A program made the translations under genes and the position numbers. This document shows positions 19,090-29,368 of a stretch of DNA of 64,000 nt, one piece after another. Position 1 is the stretch's first letter. Every line of letters begins with the position of its first letter. This DNA comes from Pseudoalteromonas aurantia 208. Its GTDB lineage: Bacteria > Pseudomonadota > Gammaproteobacteria > Enterobacterales > Alteromonadaceae. Where the stretch lies: positions 992,001 through 1,056,000 of the forward strand of contig NZ_AQGV01000012.1 in the NCBI RefSeq assembly GCF_014858725.1. Reading direction: 5' to 3'. The notes under the pieces are model-generated. The model saw only the letters and a list, made by a program, of their open reading frames with translations, was not told the DNA's origin and searched no databases.

Positions 19090-21375
19090 TTAAATTTTAC
19101 ACGCGCCGCCTTCACAGCCATCATCTTCAACTTCTGGTTTCATTTCATCATGAGCATCAGAAGCGCCATCACGGGTATTATGATAATAAAGCGTTTTTAC
19201 CCCTAATTTGTATGCAGTAAGCAAATCTTTCAGCAGTAGTTTCATTGGAACTTTACCACCTTCAAATTTATTCGGGTCGTAGTTTGTGTTAGCTGAAATA
19301 GTTTGGTCAACAAATTTTTGCATGATACCAACGAGTGCGAGGTAGCCATCGTTAGACGGAATGTCCCAAAGCAACTCATAGTTGTCTTTCAAACGTTCAT
19401 ACTCTGGAACGACCTGCTTTAAAATGCCATCTTTACTCGCTTTGACACTGATATGACCCCGAGGTGGTTCAATACCATTGGTCGCATTTGATATTTGCGA
19501 CGATGTTTCAGATGGCATTAAGGCTGATAGTGTTGAGTTACGCATACCATGTTCTTTAATGCTGGCACGGAGCGCATCCCAATCAAGCTTTAATGTTTCA
19601 TCACATACTTTGTCTAGATCACGCTTATAGGTGTCTATAGGCATAATGCCTTGAGAGTACGTGGTTTCATTAAATAATGGACATGCGCCGCGTTCTTTCG
19701 CCAAAGTATTTGATGCTTTCATTAAATAATATTGAATTGCTTCAAATGTTTGATGTGTCAGGCCATTAGCACTGCCATCTGAATATTTTACACCGTTTTT
19801 AGCAAGGTAGTAAGCGTAGTTGATAACACCTATACCGAGTGTTCTTCTACCCATTGTCGCTGTATGCGCAGCCGGCACAGGGTAATCTTGGAAATCCAGT
19901 AAGTTGTCGAGTGCACGTACAGCCAAATCAGCAAGCTCATCAAGCTCATCTAATGATTCGAGTGCACCTAAGTTAAATGCCGACAGTGTACACAATGCAA
20001 TTTCGCCTTCCGCATCATTTACATTGTTTAGTGGTTTTGTCGGTAATGCTATTTCTAGGCATAAATTAGACTGGCGAATAGGAGCAACTTTCGAATCGAA
20101 CGGGCTATGCGTATTACAATGATCAACATTTTGCAGATAAATTCTGCCAGTGCTTGCGCGCTCTTGTGCAAACATAGAGAATAATTCGATGGCCTTTATA
20201 CGTTTCTTACGAATAGATTCATCTTGTTCGTACTGCACATATAATGATTCGAATTTGTCTTGATCTTCAAAAAATGCGTCGTATAAGCCCGGTACGTCTG
20301 AAGGACTAAATAGCGTGATGTAATCATCTTTAATCAAGCGGGCATACATAGTTTTGTTAAACTGCACGCCATAGTCTAAATGGCGAACTCGGTTTTCTTC
20401 AACACCACGGTTATTTTTTAGAACGAGTAAATTTTCTACTTCTAAATGCCAAAGTGGGTAGAACAATGTTGCAGCACCACCGCGTACACCACCTTGTGAG
20501 CAGCTTTTAACAGCAGTTTGGAAATGCTTATAAAATGGAATGCATCCAGTATGGTATGCCTCACCGTTGCGAATAGGGCTACCTAAAGCACGAATTCTAC
20601 CTGCATTTATACCAATGCCTGCACGTTGGCTCACGTACTTAACAATCGCAGATGAAGTCGCATTGATAGAATCTAAGCTATCACCACACTCAATGAGTAC
20701 GCACGAACTAAACTGACGTGTTGGTGTACGTACTCCCGCCATAATGGGGGTTGGTAATGATATCTTGAACAATGAAATTGCATCGTAAAAGCGTTTGATA
20801 TAATCAATACGGGTTTCTTTTGGGTAATCAGAGAATAAGCTTGCGGCAACTAAGATATATAAGAACTGAGCGCTTTCATAGATTTCGCCGGTTACTCGGT
20901 TTTGTACTAAATATTTACCTTCGAGCTGCTTAACCGCGGCATAGCTAAAATTAAGATCTCGAGAATGATCTAAGTAAGCATCAAGCTCGTGTAATTCTGC
21001 TTCTGTATAATCAACCAATAAATGTTGATCATAGCGCTTGTCTTCGACCAATTTAGTAATGTGATCATATAAACGAGGTGGCTCAAATTGACCATACGCT
21101 TTTTTCCGAAGGTGGAATATGGCTAGTCTGGCAGCAAGGTATTGATAGTCAGGAGAGTCTTTATCAATTAAATCGGCAGCGGCTTTTATGATTGTTTCAT
21201 GGATGTCTTCAGTGCGAATGCCATCATAAAACTGAATATGTGACTTAAGTTCAACTTGTGACACAGAAACATTATTTAGACCTTCCGCAGCCCACGTGAT
21301 AACGCGGTGGATTTTATCTAAATCGAGCGGCTCTTTTCGGCCGGTTCTTTTACTGACAGATAGCTGTTGGTTCAT
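19090..21375 (-). CDS. nrdA: Class Ia ribonucleotide reductase alpha subunit
   Basis: A 761-residue catalytic subunit, equal in length to E. coli NrdA. It begins with the ATP-cone (KRTGRKEPLDLDKIHRVI), the allosteric domain shared with NrdR. The active-site cysteines lie in SSCVLIECGDS, SNLCLEIALP and the C-terminal shuttle pair C-E-G-G-A-C at the end (DGCEGGACKI). It is the first gene of nrdA-nrdB-yfaE. NrdR-type boxes and a DnaA box lie upstream, so control by nucleotide pool and the replication cycle is expected. Confidence 0.97.
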   Translation of the reverse strand: MNQQLSVSKRTGRKEPLDLDKIHRVITWAAEGLNNVSVSQVELKSHIQFYDGIRTEDIHETIIKAAADLIDKDSPDYQYLAARLAIFHLRKKAYGQFEPPRLYDHITKLVEDKRYDQHLLVDYTEAELHELDAYLDHSRDLNFSYAAVKQLEGKYLVQNRVTGEIYESAQFLYILVAASLFSDYPKETRIDYIKRFYDAISLFKISLPTPIMAGVRTPTRQFSSCVLIECGDSLDSINATSSAIVKYVSQRAGIGINAGRIRALGSPIRNGEAYHTGCIPFYKHFQTAVKSCSQGGVRGGAATLFYPLWHLEVENLLVLKNNRGVEENRVRHLDYGVQFNKTMYARLIKDDYITLFSPSDVPGLYDAFFEDQDKFESLYVQYEQDESIRKKRIKAIELFSMFAQERASTGRIYLQNVDHCNTHSPFDSKVAPIRQSNLCLEIALPTKPLNNVNDAEGEIALCTLSAFNLGALESLDELDELADLAVRALDNLLDFQDYPVPAAHTATMGRRTLGIGVINYAYYLAKNGVKYSDGSANGLTHQTFEAIQYYLMKASNTLAKERGACPLFNETTYSQGIMPIDTYKRDLDKVCDETLKLDWDALRASIKEHGMRNSTLSALMPSETSSQISNATNGIEPPRGHISVKASKDGILKQVVPEYERLKDNYELLWDIPSNDGYLALVGIMQKFVDQTISANTNYDPNKFEGGKVPMKLLLKDLLTAYKLGVKTLYYHNTRDGASDAHDEMKPEVEDDGCEGGACKI

Positions 21376-21447
21376 AGTTGTGCCTGTATTCCTTCGGAAT
21401 GTGTATTTTTATATTGATCGCTGAGACAACAATTGCTTAGCTTTTAA

Positions 21448-21494
21448 CCACTATATATGGTGGGAGTGCCCCTGCGGATCACAAGATAGTGGGG
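21448..21494 (-). promoter_or_regulatory. Tandem NrdR boxes upstream of nrdA
   Basis: Box 1, CCACTATATATGGTGG at 21448-21463, matches 13 of 16 positions of the NrdR consensus (ACACWATATATWGTGT). Box 2, TCACAAGATAGTGGGG at 21479-21494, matches about 11 of 16. Their centres are 31 bases apart, three helical turns, the spacing known for cooperative NrdR binding. Confidence 0.7.
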
Positions 21495-21531
21495 TTATGG
21501 CAATTTTGCAATAGAACAACTTGCTCTCAAT

Positions 21532-21540
21532 TGTGGATAA
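21532..21540 (-). promoter_or_regulatory. Consensus DnaA box upstream of nrdA
   Basis: TGTGGATAA on the plus strand is the exact complement of the DnaA box TTATCCACA. It lies about 160 bases upstream of nrdA. DnaA sites control the E. coli nrdAB promoter, so the position fits. A 9-base match can occur by chance. Confidence 0.5.
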
Positions 21541-21694
21541 CTTAGGGATAATTGCATTGTGTTAGTGTTCATTAACCTTTGAGGTTTTATACACTAAGCC
21601 GCCATAAAAAAATCAACTCAATGAAGACTATTTTTTTGTAAATTGAAAAAAAAACTGACTGATTTTTTTATATGCAGCTAGGTATCAAAATATA

Positions 21695-21722
21695 GACAAA
21701 ACACTACATATGGTGCTTTGTC
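21695..21722 (-). terminator. Probable terminator after gph
   Basis: GACAAAACAC pairs with GTGCTTTGTC (9 of 10 positions) across an eight-base loop, 14 bases after the gph stop. An A/T-rich stretch follows on the minus strand. Confidence 0.55.
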
Positions 21723-21735
21723 TGATTTTATAATA

Positions 21736-22383
21736 CTAAATGTGCTGAAGTAGTCCCACAGGGTTAGTAAGATTCAGATCCGCGGCCCACGACCGTGCAA
21801 TTGTCTCACTAGGAACGTATCCCCACAGTGCAGCAACAGGACGCATTTTAGCTGCCTTAGCTGCTTGTATGTCTCTTTCTGCGTCCCCAACGTAGTAACA
21901 TCTTTCTGGATCAACGTTTAATTGATGCGCTGCATGCAATAATGGTTTGGGGGATGGCTTTGCTTCTGAGAGCGTGTCTCCACACACAACAACCCGGATG
22001 TTTTTGAGTTCATCTATTTTTTTCAGTAGCGGCAGCGTTAGGAAAGTTGGCTTGTTTGTCATAATTGCGATTTGTATATTTGCATCGTTGAGTGACTGTA
22101 GCAAAGTACTAATACCTTCAAAGCAATGACTATGTATCGCTATATTATTTGCGTAATAATCTAAAACATGTTGGCGCAGCTGTTCAACATCGTAGTCCGT
22201 TAGTTTGTCACCGAACCCAACTTCTAGTAGCGCTTTAACGCCGTTAGAAATAGCTGGACTATATGCTGCTTTACTGACTTCAGGTAAGCCATGCAACTTT
22301 AAAGTATGATTGAGTGCAGCACCCAAATCGTCACAAGTATTGAGTAATGTTCCATCTAAATCAAAAATGACAGCGTCTATCAT
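21736..22383 (-). CDS. gph: Phosphoglycolate phosphatase, HAD family
   Basis: A 215-residue HAD phosphatase. Motif I is [10 protein letters not shown] with the nucleophile aspartate, motif II is IAIMTNK, and motif IV is [12 protein letters not shown]. Dephosphorylates 2-phosphoglycolate formed during repair of 3'-phosphoglycolate DNA ends; in this branch it is also named MupP (N-acetylmuramic acid 6-phosphate phosphatase) when it lies next to ubiG and near gyrA, as in Pseudomonas. The two cannot be separated by sight. Its start overlaps the ubiG stop by four bases (ATGA). Confidence 0.85.
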   Translation of the reverse strand: MIDAVIFDLDGTLLNTCDDLGAALNHTLKLHGLPEVSKAAYSPAISNGVKALLEVGFGDKLTDYDVEQLRQHVLDYYANNIAIHSHCFEGISTLLQSLNDANIQIAIMTNKPTFLTLPLLKKIDELKNIRVVVCGDTLSEAKPSPKPLLHAAHQLNVDPERCYYVGDAERDIQAAKAAKMRPVAALWGYVPSETIARSWAADLNLTNPVGLLQHI

Positions 22384-23090
22384 GCTAATTTCTCAAAGTG
22401 GAGGATGTAATTAACACTTACATCGTCAGTTAACGTAAATGTTTTTGAGAGTGGGTTATAGTTAATTCCGGCACTGGCTCTTACTTTTAAGTCACACTGT
22501 TCAGCCCAATTAATCAGTGTGGAAGGGCGAATGAATTTATCATGATCATGGGTGCCTTCAGGCACCATTTTCAATACTTTCTCTGCTCCAACAATGGCTA
22601 ATAGGTACGCTTTGGTGGTTTTATTGAGGGTTGAGAAAAAAACATGCGCGCCGGGTTTAGCCAGTGCTGCAACAGCTTTAATGATAGAAGCAGGATCTGG
22701 GACATGTTCTAACATTTCCATACAGGTAACGACATCGAACTGCTCGGGGTTTTGCTGTGCGAATGTTTCAGCAGGTATTTTTTGATAATTAACTTTAACC
22801 CCTGCTTCTAAGCTATGCAACTTTGCTACGTTTAATGGCTCTTGCCCCATATCAATGCCTGTGGCATTTGCACCAAGTTTGGCCATACTTTCAGTGAGTA
22901 TGCCGCCGCCACAGCCTACATCGAGTACAGTTTTCTCAAATAAACCTTGGCTTTGGTGATTGATAAAGTCTAGTCGTAATGGGTTTATGTCATGTAATGG
23001 TTTGAATTCGCCTTCTGTATCCCACCATTGCTGAGCAATGTCTTCAAACTTTGCTATTTCTTGTGGATCTACATTTTGATGTTCGGTCAT
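22380..23090 (-). CDS. ubiG: Ubiquinone biosynthesis O-methyltransferase
   Basis: A 236-residue SAM-dependent methyltransferase that performs both O-methylations of ubiquinone synthesis. The SAM loop is [16 protein letters not shown], and the N-terminal segment [19 protein letters not shown] is diagnostic for UbiG. A GAGGAAG ribosome site precedes the ATG. It is coupled to gph and divergent from gyrA, the same order as in many gammaproteobacteria. Confidence 0.96.
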   Translation of the reverse strand: MTEHQNVDPQEIAKFEDIAQQWWDTEGEFKPLHDINPLRLDFINHQSQGLFEKTVLDVGCGGGILTESMAKLGANATGIDMGQEPLNVAKLHSLEAGVKVNYQKIPAETFAQQNPEQFDVVTCMEMLEHVPDPASIIKAVAALAKPGAHVFFSTLNKTTKAYLLAIVGAEKVLKMVPEGTHDHDKFIRPSTLINWAEQCDLKVRASAGINYNPLSKTFTLTDDVSVNYILHFEKLA

Positions 23091-23281
23091 AAAAAACTTC
23101 CTCGTTAATCTGAGCGCATTATAAGCAGGGTCAGATTAAAATCACTAAAATCTTGCGCCTGTAAATTATAAAAAAGTGTGTTAGCATAGCTATTCAGAAA
23201 TTAATAATAACTCAATCTCTTTGTCATAAGTCTGACTAGTTTGACATAAAAGAGATAGACACTGAAGGAAAGTGGAATCGA

Positions 23282-25972
23282 ATGACTGATCTCGCCAATG
23301 AAATCCTGCCAGTCAATATTGAAGATGAACTCAAAAATTCATACCTAGATTACGCAATGAGTGTAATTGTAGGGCGTGCATTACCTGACGTACGGGATGG
23401 GTTAAAGCCCGTTCACCGTCGTGTATTGTTCGCGATGAATGAGTTAAAAAATGACTGGAATAAGCCTTACAAAAAATCGGCTCGTGTAGTCGGTGATGTG
23501 ATCGGTAAATATCACCCTCATGGTGACAGCGCAGTGTACGACACTATCGTACGTATGGCGCAACCATTTTCTCTGCGTTATATGTTGGTTGACGGCCAAG
23601 GTAACTTCGGTTCAGTCGACGGCGATTCAGCTGCTGCGATGCGTTATACCGAAGTACGTATGGCAAAAATATCTCATGAGTTGCTGGCTGATTTAGAAAA
23701 AGAAACCGTTGATTATGTTCCTAACTACGACGGAACAGAGCAAATTCCAGATGTACTACCAACTAAGGTCCCTAGCTTATTAGTGAATGGGTCTTCTGGT
23801 ATTGCTGTTGGGATGGCGACCAATATTCCGCCACATAACTTGACTGAAGTTATTAACGGCTGTTTGGCGCTCATCCAAAACCCTGATTTGACCATTGAAG
23901 AACTGATCGATTATATCCCAGGGCCTGACTTTCCGACCGCTGCAATTATCAACGGTAAAAAAGGAATTGAACAAGCCTACAAGACGGGTCGCGGTAAAAT
24001 TTATGTGCGAGCTCGTGCGGAAGTCGAAGTTGATGAGAAAACAGGCAAAGAAACAATTATTGTGCATGAGTTACCTTATCAGGTTAACAAAGCACGATTA
24101 ATCGAAAAAATAGCTGAGCTGGTCAAAGACAAAAAAGTCGAAGGGATCAGCGCATTGCGTGACGAGTCTGATAAAGACGGGATGCGTATTGTAATTGAAG
24201 TGAAACGAGGCGAAGTAGGTGAAGTTATTTTAAATAACCTATATTCGCAAACTCAGTTACAAACAGTATTTGGTATGAACATGGTTGCGTTGGATAATAA
24301 CCAACCTAAGTGTTTTAACCTAAAAGAAATGCTAGATGCGTTTATCGTTCACAGACGAGAAGTTGTTACGCGTCGTACCGTATTTGATTTACGTAAGGCG
24401 AGAGATAGAGCACATACGCTTGAAGGTCTTGCTATTGCGTTGGCTAATATTGACCCGATCATTGAATTGATCAGAAAATCTCCAAGCCCTTCTGAAGCGA
24501 AGCAAGCTCTAATCGCACGTCCGTGGGAGTTAGGTTCAGTTAAATCAATGCTTGAAAAAGCAGGCGAAGATAATGTTGCACGCCCAGATTGGTTGGCTGC
24601 TGAGTTGGGTATTCGAGATGGCCAATATTATTTGTCAGAGCAACAGGCTCAAGCCATCTTAGATTTACGTTTACATAAACTGACAGGCTTAGAACACGAA
24701 AAAATCCTAGCTGAATATCAAGAACTGTTAGATGTCATTGCTGAACTACTATTTATTTTGTCTTCTCCTGAGCGTTTAATGGAAGTTATTCGTGATGAGT
24801 TAGTTCAAATTAAAGAAACCTACGGGGATGAGCGTCGTACAGAGATCAGTGCAGCAGCACACGATATTAGTCTAGAAGATCTTATCAATGAAGAAGATGT
24901 TGTGGTTACGCTGTCTCATGAAGGTTATGTGAAATATCAGCCGTTGTCAGATTATGAGGCCCAGCGTCGTGGTGGTAAAGGTAAAGCCGCGACTAAGATG
25001 AAAGATGAAGATTTCATAGAGCGTTTATTGGTTGCCAATACGCACGATACAATTCTATGTTTCTCGACATCAGGTCGTATGTACTGGCTTAAAGTGTATC
25101 AACTGCCACTGGCATCACGTACAGCACGCGGCAAACCAATTGTTAACCTATTGCCATTAGAAGCTGACGAGCGTATTACCACCATTCTCCCAGTACGCGA
25201 GTATGAGGAAGATAAATACGTATTGATGGCGACAGCAAATGGTACGGTTAAGAAAACACCATTAACAGCTTATAGTCGACAACGCGCAAGTGGCATCATT
25301 GCAATTAACTTAAATGAAGGCGATAACCTAATCGGAGCAGATATCACTGATGGTAGTAATGACATCATGTTATTTACTGATCATGGTAAAGTTGTTCGAT
25401 TTAACGAAAAATTACGTGATTCTGAAACTGGTGAAGTGAAAGTCGACCCAGAAACCGGTGAAGAAATGCTGGCATTGCGCCCAATGGGTCGCACAGCGAC
25501 TGGTGTTCGTGGTATAAAAATGCCGGATGGTGTTAAAGTTGTATCACTGATAGTACCTAAAAATCATGGCGCTGTATTAACAGTTACTGAAAATGGTTAC
25601 GGTAAACGTACACCATTGGATGAGTATCCAGCGAAGAGTCGTGCAACACAAGGTGTTGTATCGATTAAAGTCAGTGATAGAAATGGCAGTGTTGTTGGTG
25701 CAGTACAAGTAGAAGACAACAATGAAATAATGTTAATCTCTAATCGAGGCACGTTGGTTCGTACTCGTGTCAGTGAGGTGTCTACTGTTGGTCGAAATAC
25801 GCAAGGGGTTATTTTGATCCGAACAATTGAAGATGAGCAAGTAGTTGGTCTACAGCGCATTGAAGAAATTGAAGTTGATGACTTACCCGAAGGTGAGGCT
25901 GACGATGTGAATACAGAGAACACCGAAACGATCGAAAACACGCAAGTGAACGATGATTCACCGAGTGAATAA
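23282..25972 (+). CDS. gyrA: DNA gyrase subunit A
   Basis: An 896-residue type II topoisomerase subunit that cuts and rejoins DNA. The catalytic tyrosine is Y122 in AAMRYTEV. The quinolone-resistance region has the sensitive residues S83 and D87 ([10 protein letters not shown]), so there is no target mutation there. The C-terminal domain shows the GyrA box in QRRGGKGK and repeated beta-pinwheel blades, ending in an acidic tail (from about 865) rich in Asp, Glu and Asn. A strong AAGGAAAG ribosome site precedes the ATG. Confidence 0.98.
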   Translation: MTDLANEILPVNIEDELKNSYLDYAMSVIVGRALPDVRDGLKPVHRRVLFAMNELKNDWNKPYKKSARVVGDVIGKYHPHGDSAVYDTIVRMAQPFSLRYMLVDGQGNFGSVDGDSAAAMRYTEVRMAKISHELLADLEKETVDYVPNYDGTEQIPDVLPTKVPSLLVNGSSGIAVGMATNIPPHNLTEVINGCLALIQNPDLTIEELIDYIPGPDFPTAAIINGKKGIEQAYKTGRGKIYVRARAEVEVDEKTGKETIIVHELPYQVNKARLIEKIAELVKDKKVEGISALRDESDKDGMRIVIEVKRGEVGEVILNNLYSQTQLQTVFGMNMVALDNNQPKCFNLKEMLDAFIVHRREVVTRRTVFDLRKARDRAHTLEGLAIALANIDPIIELIRKSPSPSEAKQALIARPWELGSVKSMLEKAGEDNVARPDWLAAELGIRDGQYYLSEQQAQAILDLRLHKLTGLEHEKILAEYQELLDVIAELLFILSSPERLMEVIRDELVQIKETYGDERRTEISAAAHDISLEDLINEEDVVVTLSHEGYVKYQPLSDYEAQRRGGKGKAATKMKDEDFIERLLVANTHDTILCFSTSGRMYWLKVYQLPLASRTARGKPIVNLLPLEADERITTILPVREYEEDKYVLMATANGTVKKTPLTAYSRQRASGIIAINLNEGDNLIGADITDGSNDIMLFTDHGKVVRFNEKLRDSETGEVKVDPETGEEMLALRPMGRTATGVRGIKMPDGVKVVSLIVPKNHGAVLTVTENGYGKRTPLDEYPAKSRATQGVVSIKVSDRNGSVVGAVQVEDNNEIMLISNRGTLVRTRVSEVSTVGRNTQGVILIRTIEDEQVVGLQRIEEIEVDDLPEGEADDVNTENTETIENTQVNDDSPSE

Positions 25973-25980
25973 AGCAAACT

Positions 25981-26006
25981 AAAAAGCGGCTGTGGCCGCT
26001 TTTTTT
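25981..26006. terminator. Terminator after gyrA
   Basis: AAAAAGCGGC pairs with GCCGCTTTTT across a four-base loop, followed by a long T run. Confidence 0.9.
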
Positions 26007-26040
26007 ATCTGTAATTATTGTTGTTTAGGAATGAGGAAAA

Positions 26041-27123
26041 ATGACGGTATATAACTTTTGTGCAGGGCCAGCAATGTTGCCCCCTGAAGTAATGAAAAAA
26101 GCACAAGCAGAATTTTTAAATTGGCAAGGCTTAGGTGTATCGGTGATGGAAGTCAGTCACCGTGCAAAACCATTTCTAGCCATGGTTGAAGAGTGTGAAG
26201 CTTCTTTACGACGCTTAATGAATATTTCAGATGACTTTGAAGTATTGTTTATGCACGGCGGTGGTCGGGGGCAATTTGCCGCGGTCCCTCTGAATTTGCA
26301 CCAAGGTGACGCGCCTGGTGTGTATATTGAAAATGGTATTTGGTCTAACGGTGCAACAAAAGAAGGTGCAAAGTTCACGCAAGTTGAATCGTTAAATATT
26401 CGCACCGATAATAATGGACAGTTTGATATACAACCTGTCACCCAATGGAACTTACCAGAACAGGCCTCTTTTGTTCATTACTGTCCGAATGAAACAATCG
26501 ATGGAATTGAAATATTTGACGTCCCGAAGCATAACAATGCGCCAATAGTCGCTGACATGTCATCGATGATTTTGTCTCGTGAAATTAATGTTGATGACTT
26601 TGATTTGATTTATGCCGGTGCGCAAAAGAATATCGGTCCATCAGGCTTATGTATCGTTATTGTGCGCAAAACGCTTTTAGAAAGAGATGGGCTGCCTCGC
26701 CCAGCAATATTGGATTATGCAATTGAAGCCAAGCAAGGCAGTATGTATAACACCCCGCCGACGTTTGCATGGTACTTAGCTGCTGAAGTATTTAAGTATT
26801 TAGAGGCCAATGGTGGAGTGCCAAAAATGCAGGCACATAATCAAGAAAAAGCCGCGTTATTATACGATTATATTGATACGTCAGAATTTTATAGTAACAA
26901 GGTAGCTAAACACTGTCGCTCGTTAATGAATGTACCATTTTGGTTAAGAGATGATAGCTTAAATGCCTTGTTCTTGTCAGAAGCCGAGAAAGTAGGGTTA
27001 GTGGCACTTGAAGGGCATAGGCTTGTTGGCGGTATGAGGGCAAGTATTTATAACGCAATGCCAGTGGATGGGATCAAAGCGTTGATTGCTTTTATGGAGA
27101 AGTTTGCAAAGGAGCATAATTAA
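26041..27123 (+). CDS. serC: Phosphoserine aminotransferase
   Basis: A 360-residue PLP enzyme of serine and pyridoxine biosynthesis. It starts with the family signature [14 protein letters not shown], has the loop [13 protein letters not shown] and the PLP lysine in [22 protein letters not shown] ribosome site lies close before the ATG. Its stop overlaps the aroA start by one base, the classical serC-aroA operon. Confidence 0.98.
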   Translation: MTVYNFCAGPAMLPPEVMKKAQAEFLNWQGLGVSVMEVSHRAKPFLAMVEECEASLRRLMNISDDFEVLFMHGGGRGQFAAVPLNLHQGDAPGVYIENGIWSNGATKEGAKFTQVESLNIRTDNNGQFDIQPVTQWNLPEQASFVHYCPNETIDGIEIFDVPKHNNAPIVADMSSMILSREINVDDFDLIYAGAQKNIGPSGLCIVIVRKTLLERDGLPRPAILDYAIEAKQGSMYNTPPTFAWYLAAEVFKYLEANGGVPKMQAHNQEKAALLYDYIDTSEFYSNKVAKHCRSLMNVPFWLRDDSLNALFLSEAEKVGLVALEGHRLVGGMRASIYNAMPVDGIKALIAFMEKFAKEHN

Positions 27124-28403
27124 TGGAACAGTTAACATTAAAACCGATATCTAAAGTATCTGGCTCAATCACTTTGCCTGGTTCTAAAAGCCTATCAAAC
27201 CGTATATTGTTATTGGCTGCGCTTGCCGAAGGGACAACTGAGGTACATAACTTACTAGATAGTGATGATATTCGCCATATGCTAGGTGCATTGGCGCAAA
27301 TGGGGGTCTCGGTCACTTTAAACGCAGACAAAACAGTAGCGACTGTACATGGCTGTGCTGGGCAATTAAAAACGCCTGAGGAAGTATTATTTCTCGGTAA
27401 TGCGGGAACAGCGTATCGCCCATTAACAGCAGTGTTAGCGGCAACACCTGGGCGATTTGAACTTATTGGTGAGCCTCGAATGGAAGAGCGACCAATTGGT
27501 CATTTGGTTGACGCGATGACAACCTTAGGTGCAAATATTCAATATTTGAAAAGTACTGATTACCCACCATTATTAATTGAAGGTAAAAAAATAACGGGTG
27601 GACAAGTCGACATCGATGGCAGTATTTCAAGCCAGTTTTTGACAGCATTATTAATGGCTGCACCATTATTTACTGGCGATACCCACATTCGTATTAAAGG
27701 TGAGTTAGTATCTAAACCTTATATTGATATAACAATTGGTGTAATGGCTCAATTTGGTGTCGAGGTTGTTAATGATAACTACCAATCATTTACAGTTAAG
27801 GGCTTGCAGCAATATAAATCACCCGATCGCATTATGGTTGAAGGAGATGCTTCTTCAGCGTCCTATTTTATTGCTGCTGCAGCGATATCTGGCGGTGAAA
27901 TAGAGATCAATGGTGTTGGTAAACAAAGCGTACAAGGAGATATCGGTTTTGCGAACGTTATGGAGCAGGTTGGCGCAAACGTTGAATGGTTTGATGAAAA
28001 GCTTATCGTGCGCAAAGGGAAGTTAACAGGCGTTGATATTGATGCTAACGCAATTCCTGATGCGGCAATGACCTTAGCGACCGTCGCATTGTTTGCCAAA
28101 GGGCCAACGGCTATTCGTAACATATATAATTGGCGAGTAAAAGAAACAGATCGCTTAGCGGCGATGGCAACGGAATTACGTAAGGTGGGTGCACAGGTGA
28201 CTGAGGGGCATGATTTCATTGAAATAAACCCTCCAACAACGATAAAGTTGACTGATATAGACACATACAATGATCATAGAATTGCTATGTGTTTTGCGAT
28301 GGTTGCTGTTGGTGGTCATGAAATCATTATTAACGACCCTGGCTGTACGGCAAAAACATTTCCGACATTTTTTAATGTGTTAGAGTCAATTTCAACATAT
28401 TAA
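27123..28403 (+). CDS. aroA: 3-phosphoshikimate 1-carboxyvinyltransferase (EPSP synthase)
   Basis: A 426-residue shikimate-pathway enzyme that joins PEP to shikimate-3-phosphate. Visible motifs: [19 protein letters not shown] at the N-terminus, [28 protein letters not shown], and [15 protein letters not shown] in the C-terminal half. The glycine in LGNAGTA is the class I (glyphosate-sensitive) type. Translationally coupled to serC. Confidence 0.98.
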   Translation: MEQLTLKPISKVSGSITLPGSKSLSNRILLLAALAEGTTEVHNLLDSDDIRHMLGALAQMGVSVTLNADKTVATVHGCAGQLKTPEEVLFLGNAGTAYRPLTAVLAATPGRFELIGEPRMEERPIGHLVDAMTTLGANIQYLKSTDYPPLLIEGKKITGGQVDIDGSISSQFLTALLMAAPLFTGDTHIRIKGELVSKPYIDITIGVMAQFGVEVVNDNYQSFTVKGLQQYKSPDRIMVEGDASSASYFIAAAAISGGEIEINGVGKQSVQGDIGFANVMEQVGANVEWFDEKLIVRKGKLTGVDIDANAIPDAAMTLATVALFAKGPTAIRNIYNWRVKETDRLAAMATELRKVGAQVTEGHDFIEINPPTTIKLTDIDTYNDHRIAMCFAMVAVGGHEIIINDPGCTAKTFPTFFNVLESISTY

Positions 28404-28415
28404 TTCAACCTGTAT

Positions 28416-28451
28416 AAATAATAGAGCCGGCATATTATGGCTCTATTATTT
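28416..28451 (+). terminator. Terminator after aroA
   Basis: AAATAATAGAGCC pairs with GGCTCTATTATTT across a ten-base loop, 13 bases beyond the stop codon and followed by more T residues. Confidence 0.8.
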
Positions 28452-28561
28452 ATTGATTTAGTACCTATTTAACAAAAAGTTACAGGTAAGTAAGGATATA
28501 TTCATTAAACTTGCGTATAATGCACGCGGTAAATTTCAGGTGGGCATTTCAGGAGGTTTAA

Positions 28562-29275
28562 ATGCAGGCATCTATGCCAGTTATCACCGTAGACGGCCCA
28601 AGTGGATCAGGCAAAGGAACAGTTTGTCGCTTGTTAGCTGAAAAACTAAATTGGGAAGTACTAGATAGTGGAGCAATTTATCGAGTTCTTTCTTTGGCGG
28701 CGTTACACCATCAAATAGCGCTAGACAACGAAGAAGCACTAGTACCATTAGCTGCCAATTTAGATGTACAATTTTTGATTGACCCTGTTTCTAAAAATGG
28801 CAGGGTCATTTTGGAAGGAGAAGATGTTACCACTACGATTCGTAATGAAGATGTAGGGGCTGCGGCTTCGAAAGTAGCAGCGCTTCCTCGAGTACGAGAG
28901 GCATTGTTACGCAGGCAACGCGCATTTAGAACTGAAGCAGGGTTGATTGCAGATGGTCGAGATATGGGAACGGTTATTTTTCCAGATGCTCAAATTAAAC
29001 TATATTTAACTGCCAGTGCAGAAGAACGTGCTCACCGCCGATTCTTAGAGTTGAATGGGCGGGGACTAGATGTTACACTAAGTGGTCTGCTAGAGGACAT
29101 AAAGGCTCGCGATGAACGCGATATGAATCGTAAAGTTGCGCCTTTGGTTCCAGCATCAGACGCGATTACAATTGATACCAGTGAGCTTAATGCAGAACAA
29201 GTGTTTGCAGTTGTAATGAAAGTTCTAGAGGAGTCGGTAATTGCCGGTAAACTAGAAAAGTCGCGTTTAACCTAA
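28562..29275 (+). CDS. cmk: Cytidylate kinase
   Basis: A 237-residue kinase that phosphorylates CMP and dCMP. The P-loop is [15 protein letters not shown], and [15 protein letters not shown] with RDERDMNR form the lid and nucleotide site. A consensus AGGAGG lies 6 bases before the ATG at 28562, so this start is preferred over an in-frame ATG at 28574. It lies upstream of rpsA, as in E. coli. Confidence 0.97.
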   Translation: MQASMPVITVDGPSGSGKGTVCRLLAEKLNWEVLDSGAIYRVLSLAALHHQIALDNEEALVPLAANLDVQFLIDPVSKNGRVILEGEDVTTTIRNEDVGAAASKVAALPRVREALLRRQRAFRTEAGLIADGRDMGTVIFPDAQIKLYLTASAEERAHRRFLELNGRGLDVTLSGLLEDIKARDERDMNRKVAPLVPASDAITIDTSELNAEQVFAVVMKVLEESVIAGKLEKSRLT

Positions 29276-29368
29276 TTTATTAATGCATTGGCAGGAAGCT
29301 GGTGTTTATTTAACTACCCCATGCAGCATGGTTGCTAATTGGAATATACTTTATGAGACGTATTTAGT
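29276..29368 (+). promoter_or_regulatory. rpsA leader without a Shine-Dalgarno site
   Basis: The bases before the rpsA ATG contain no AGGAG-like site; the nearest purines are a weak GAGA 13-16 bases away. A small hairpin (CCATG-CAG-CATGG) lies upstream. In gammaproteobacteria rpsA leaders lack a strong ribosome site and use folded structure for translation and S1 autoregulation; this leader fits that type. Confidence 0.55.

Noticed and set aside
21701..21716. Third NrdR-like box (ACACTACATATGGTGC)
   Set aside because: It lies inside the stem-loop that ends gph, about 250 bases from the true pair; its symmetry is explained by the hairpin.
23500..23560. Quinolone-resistance mutation in gyrA
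   Set aside because: S83 and D87 are the sensitive residues; nothing to report.
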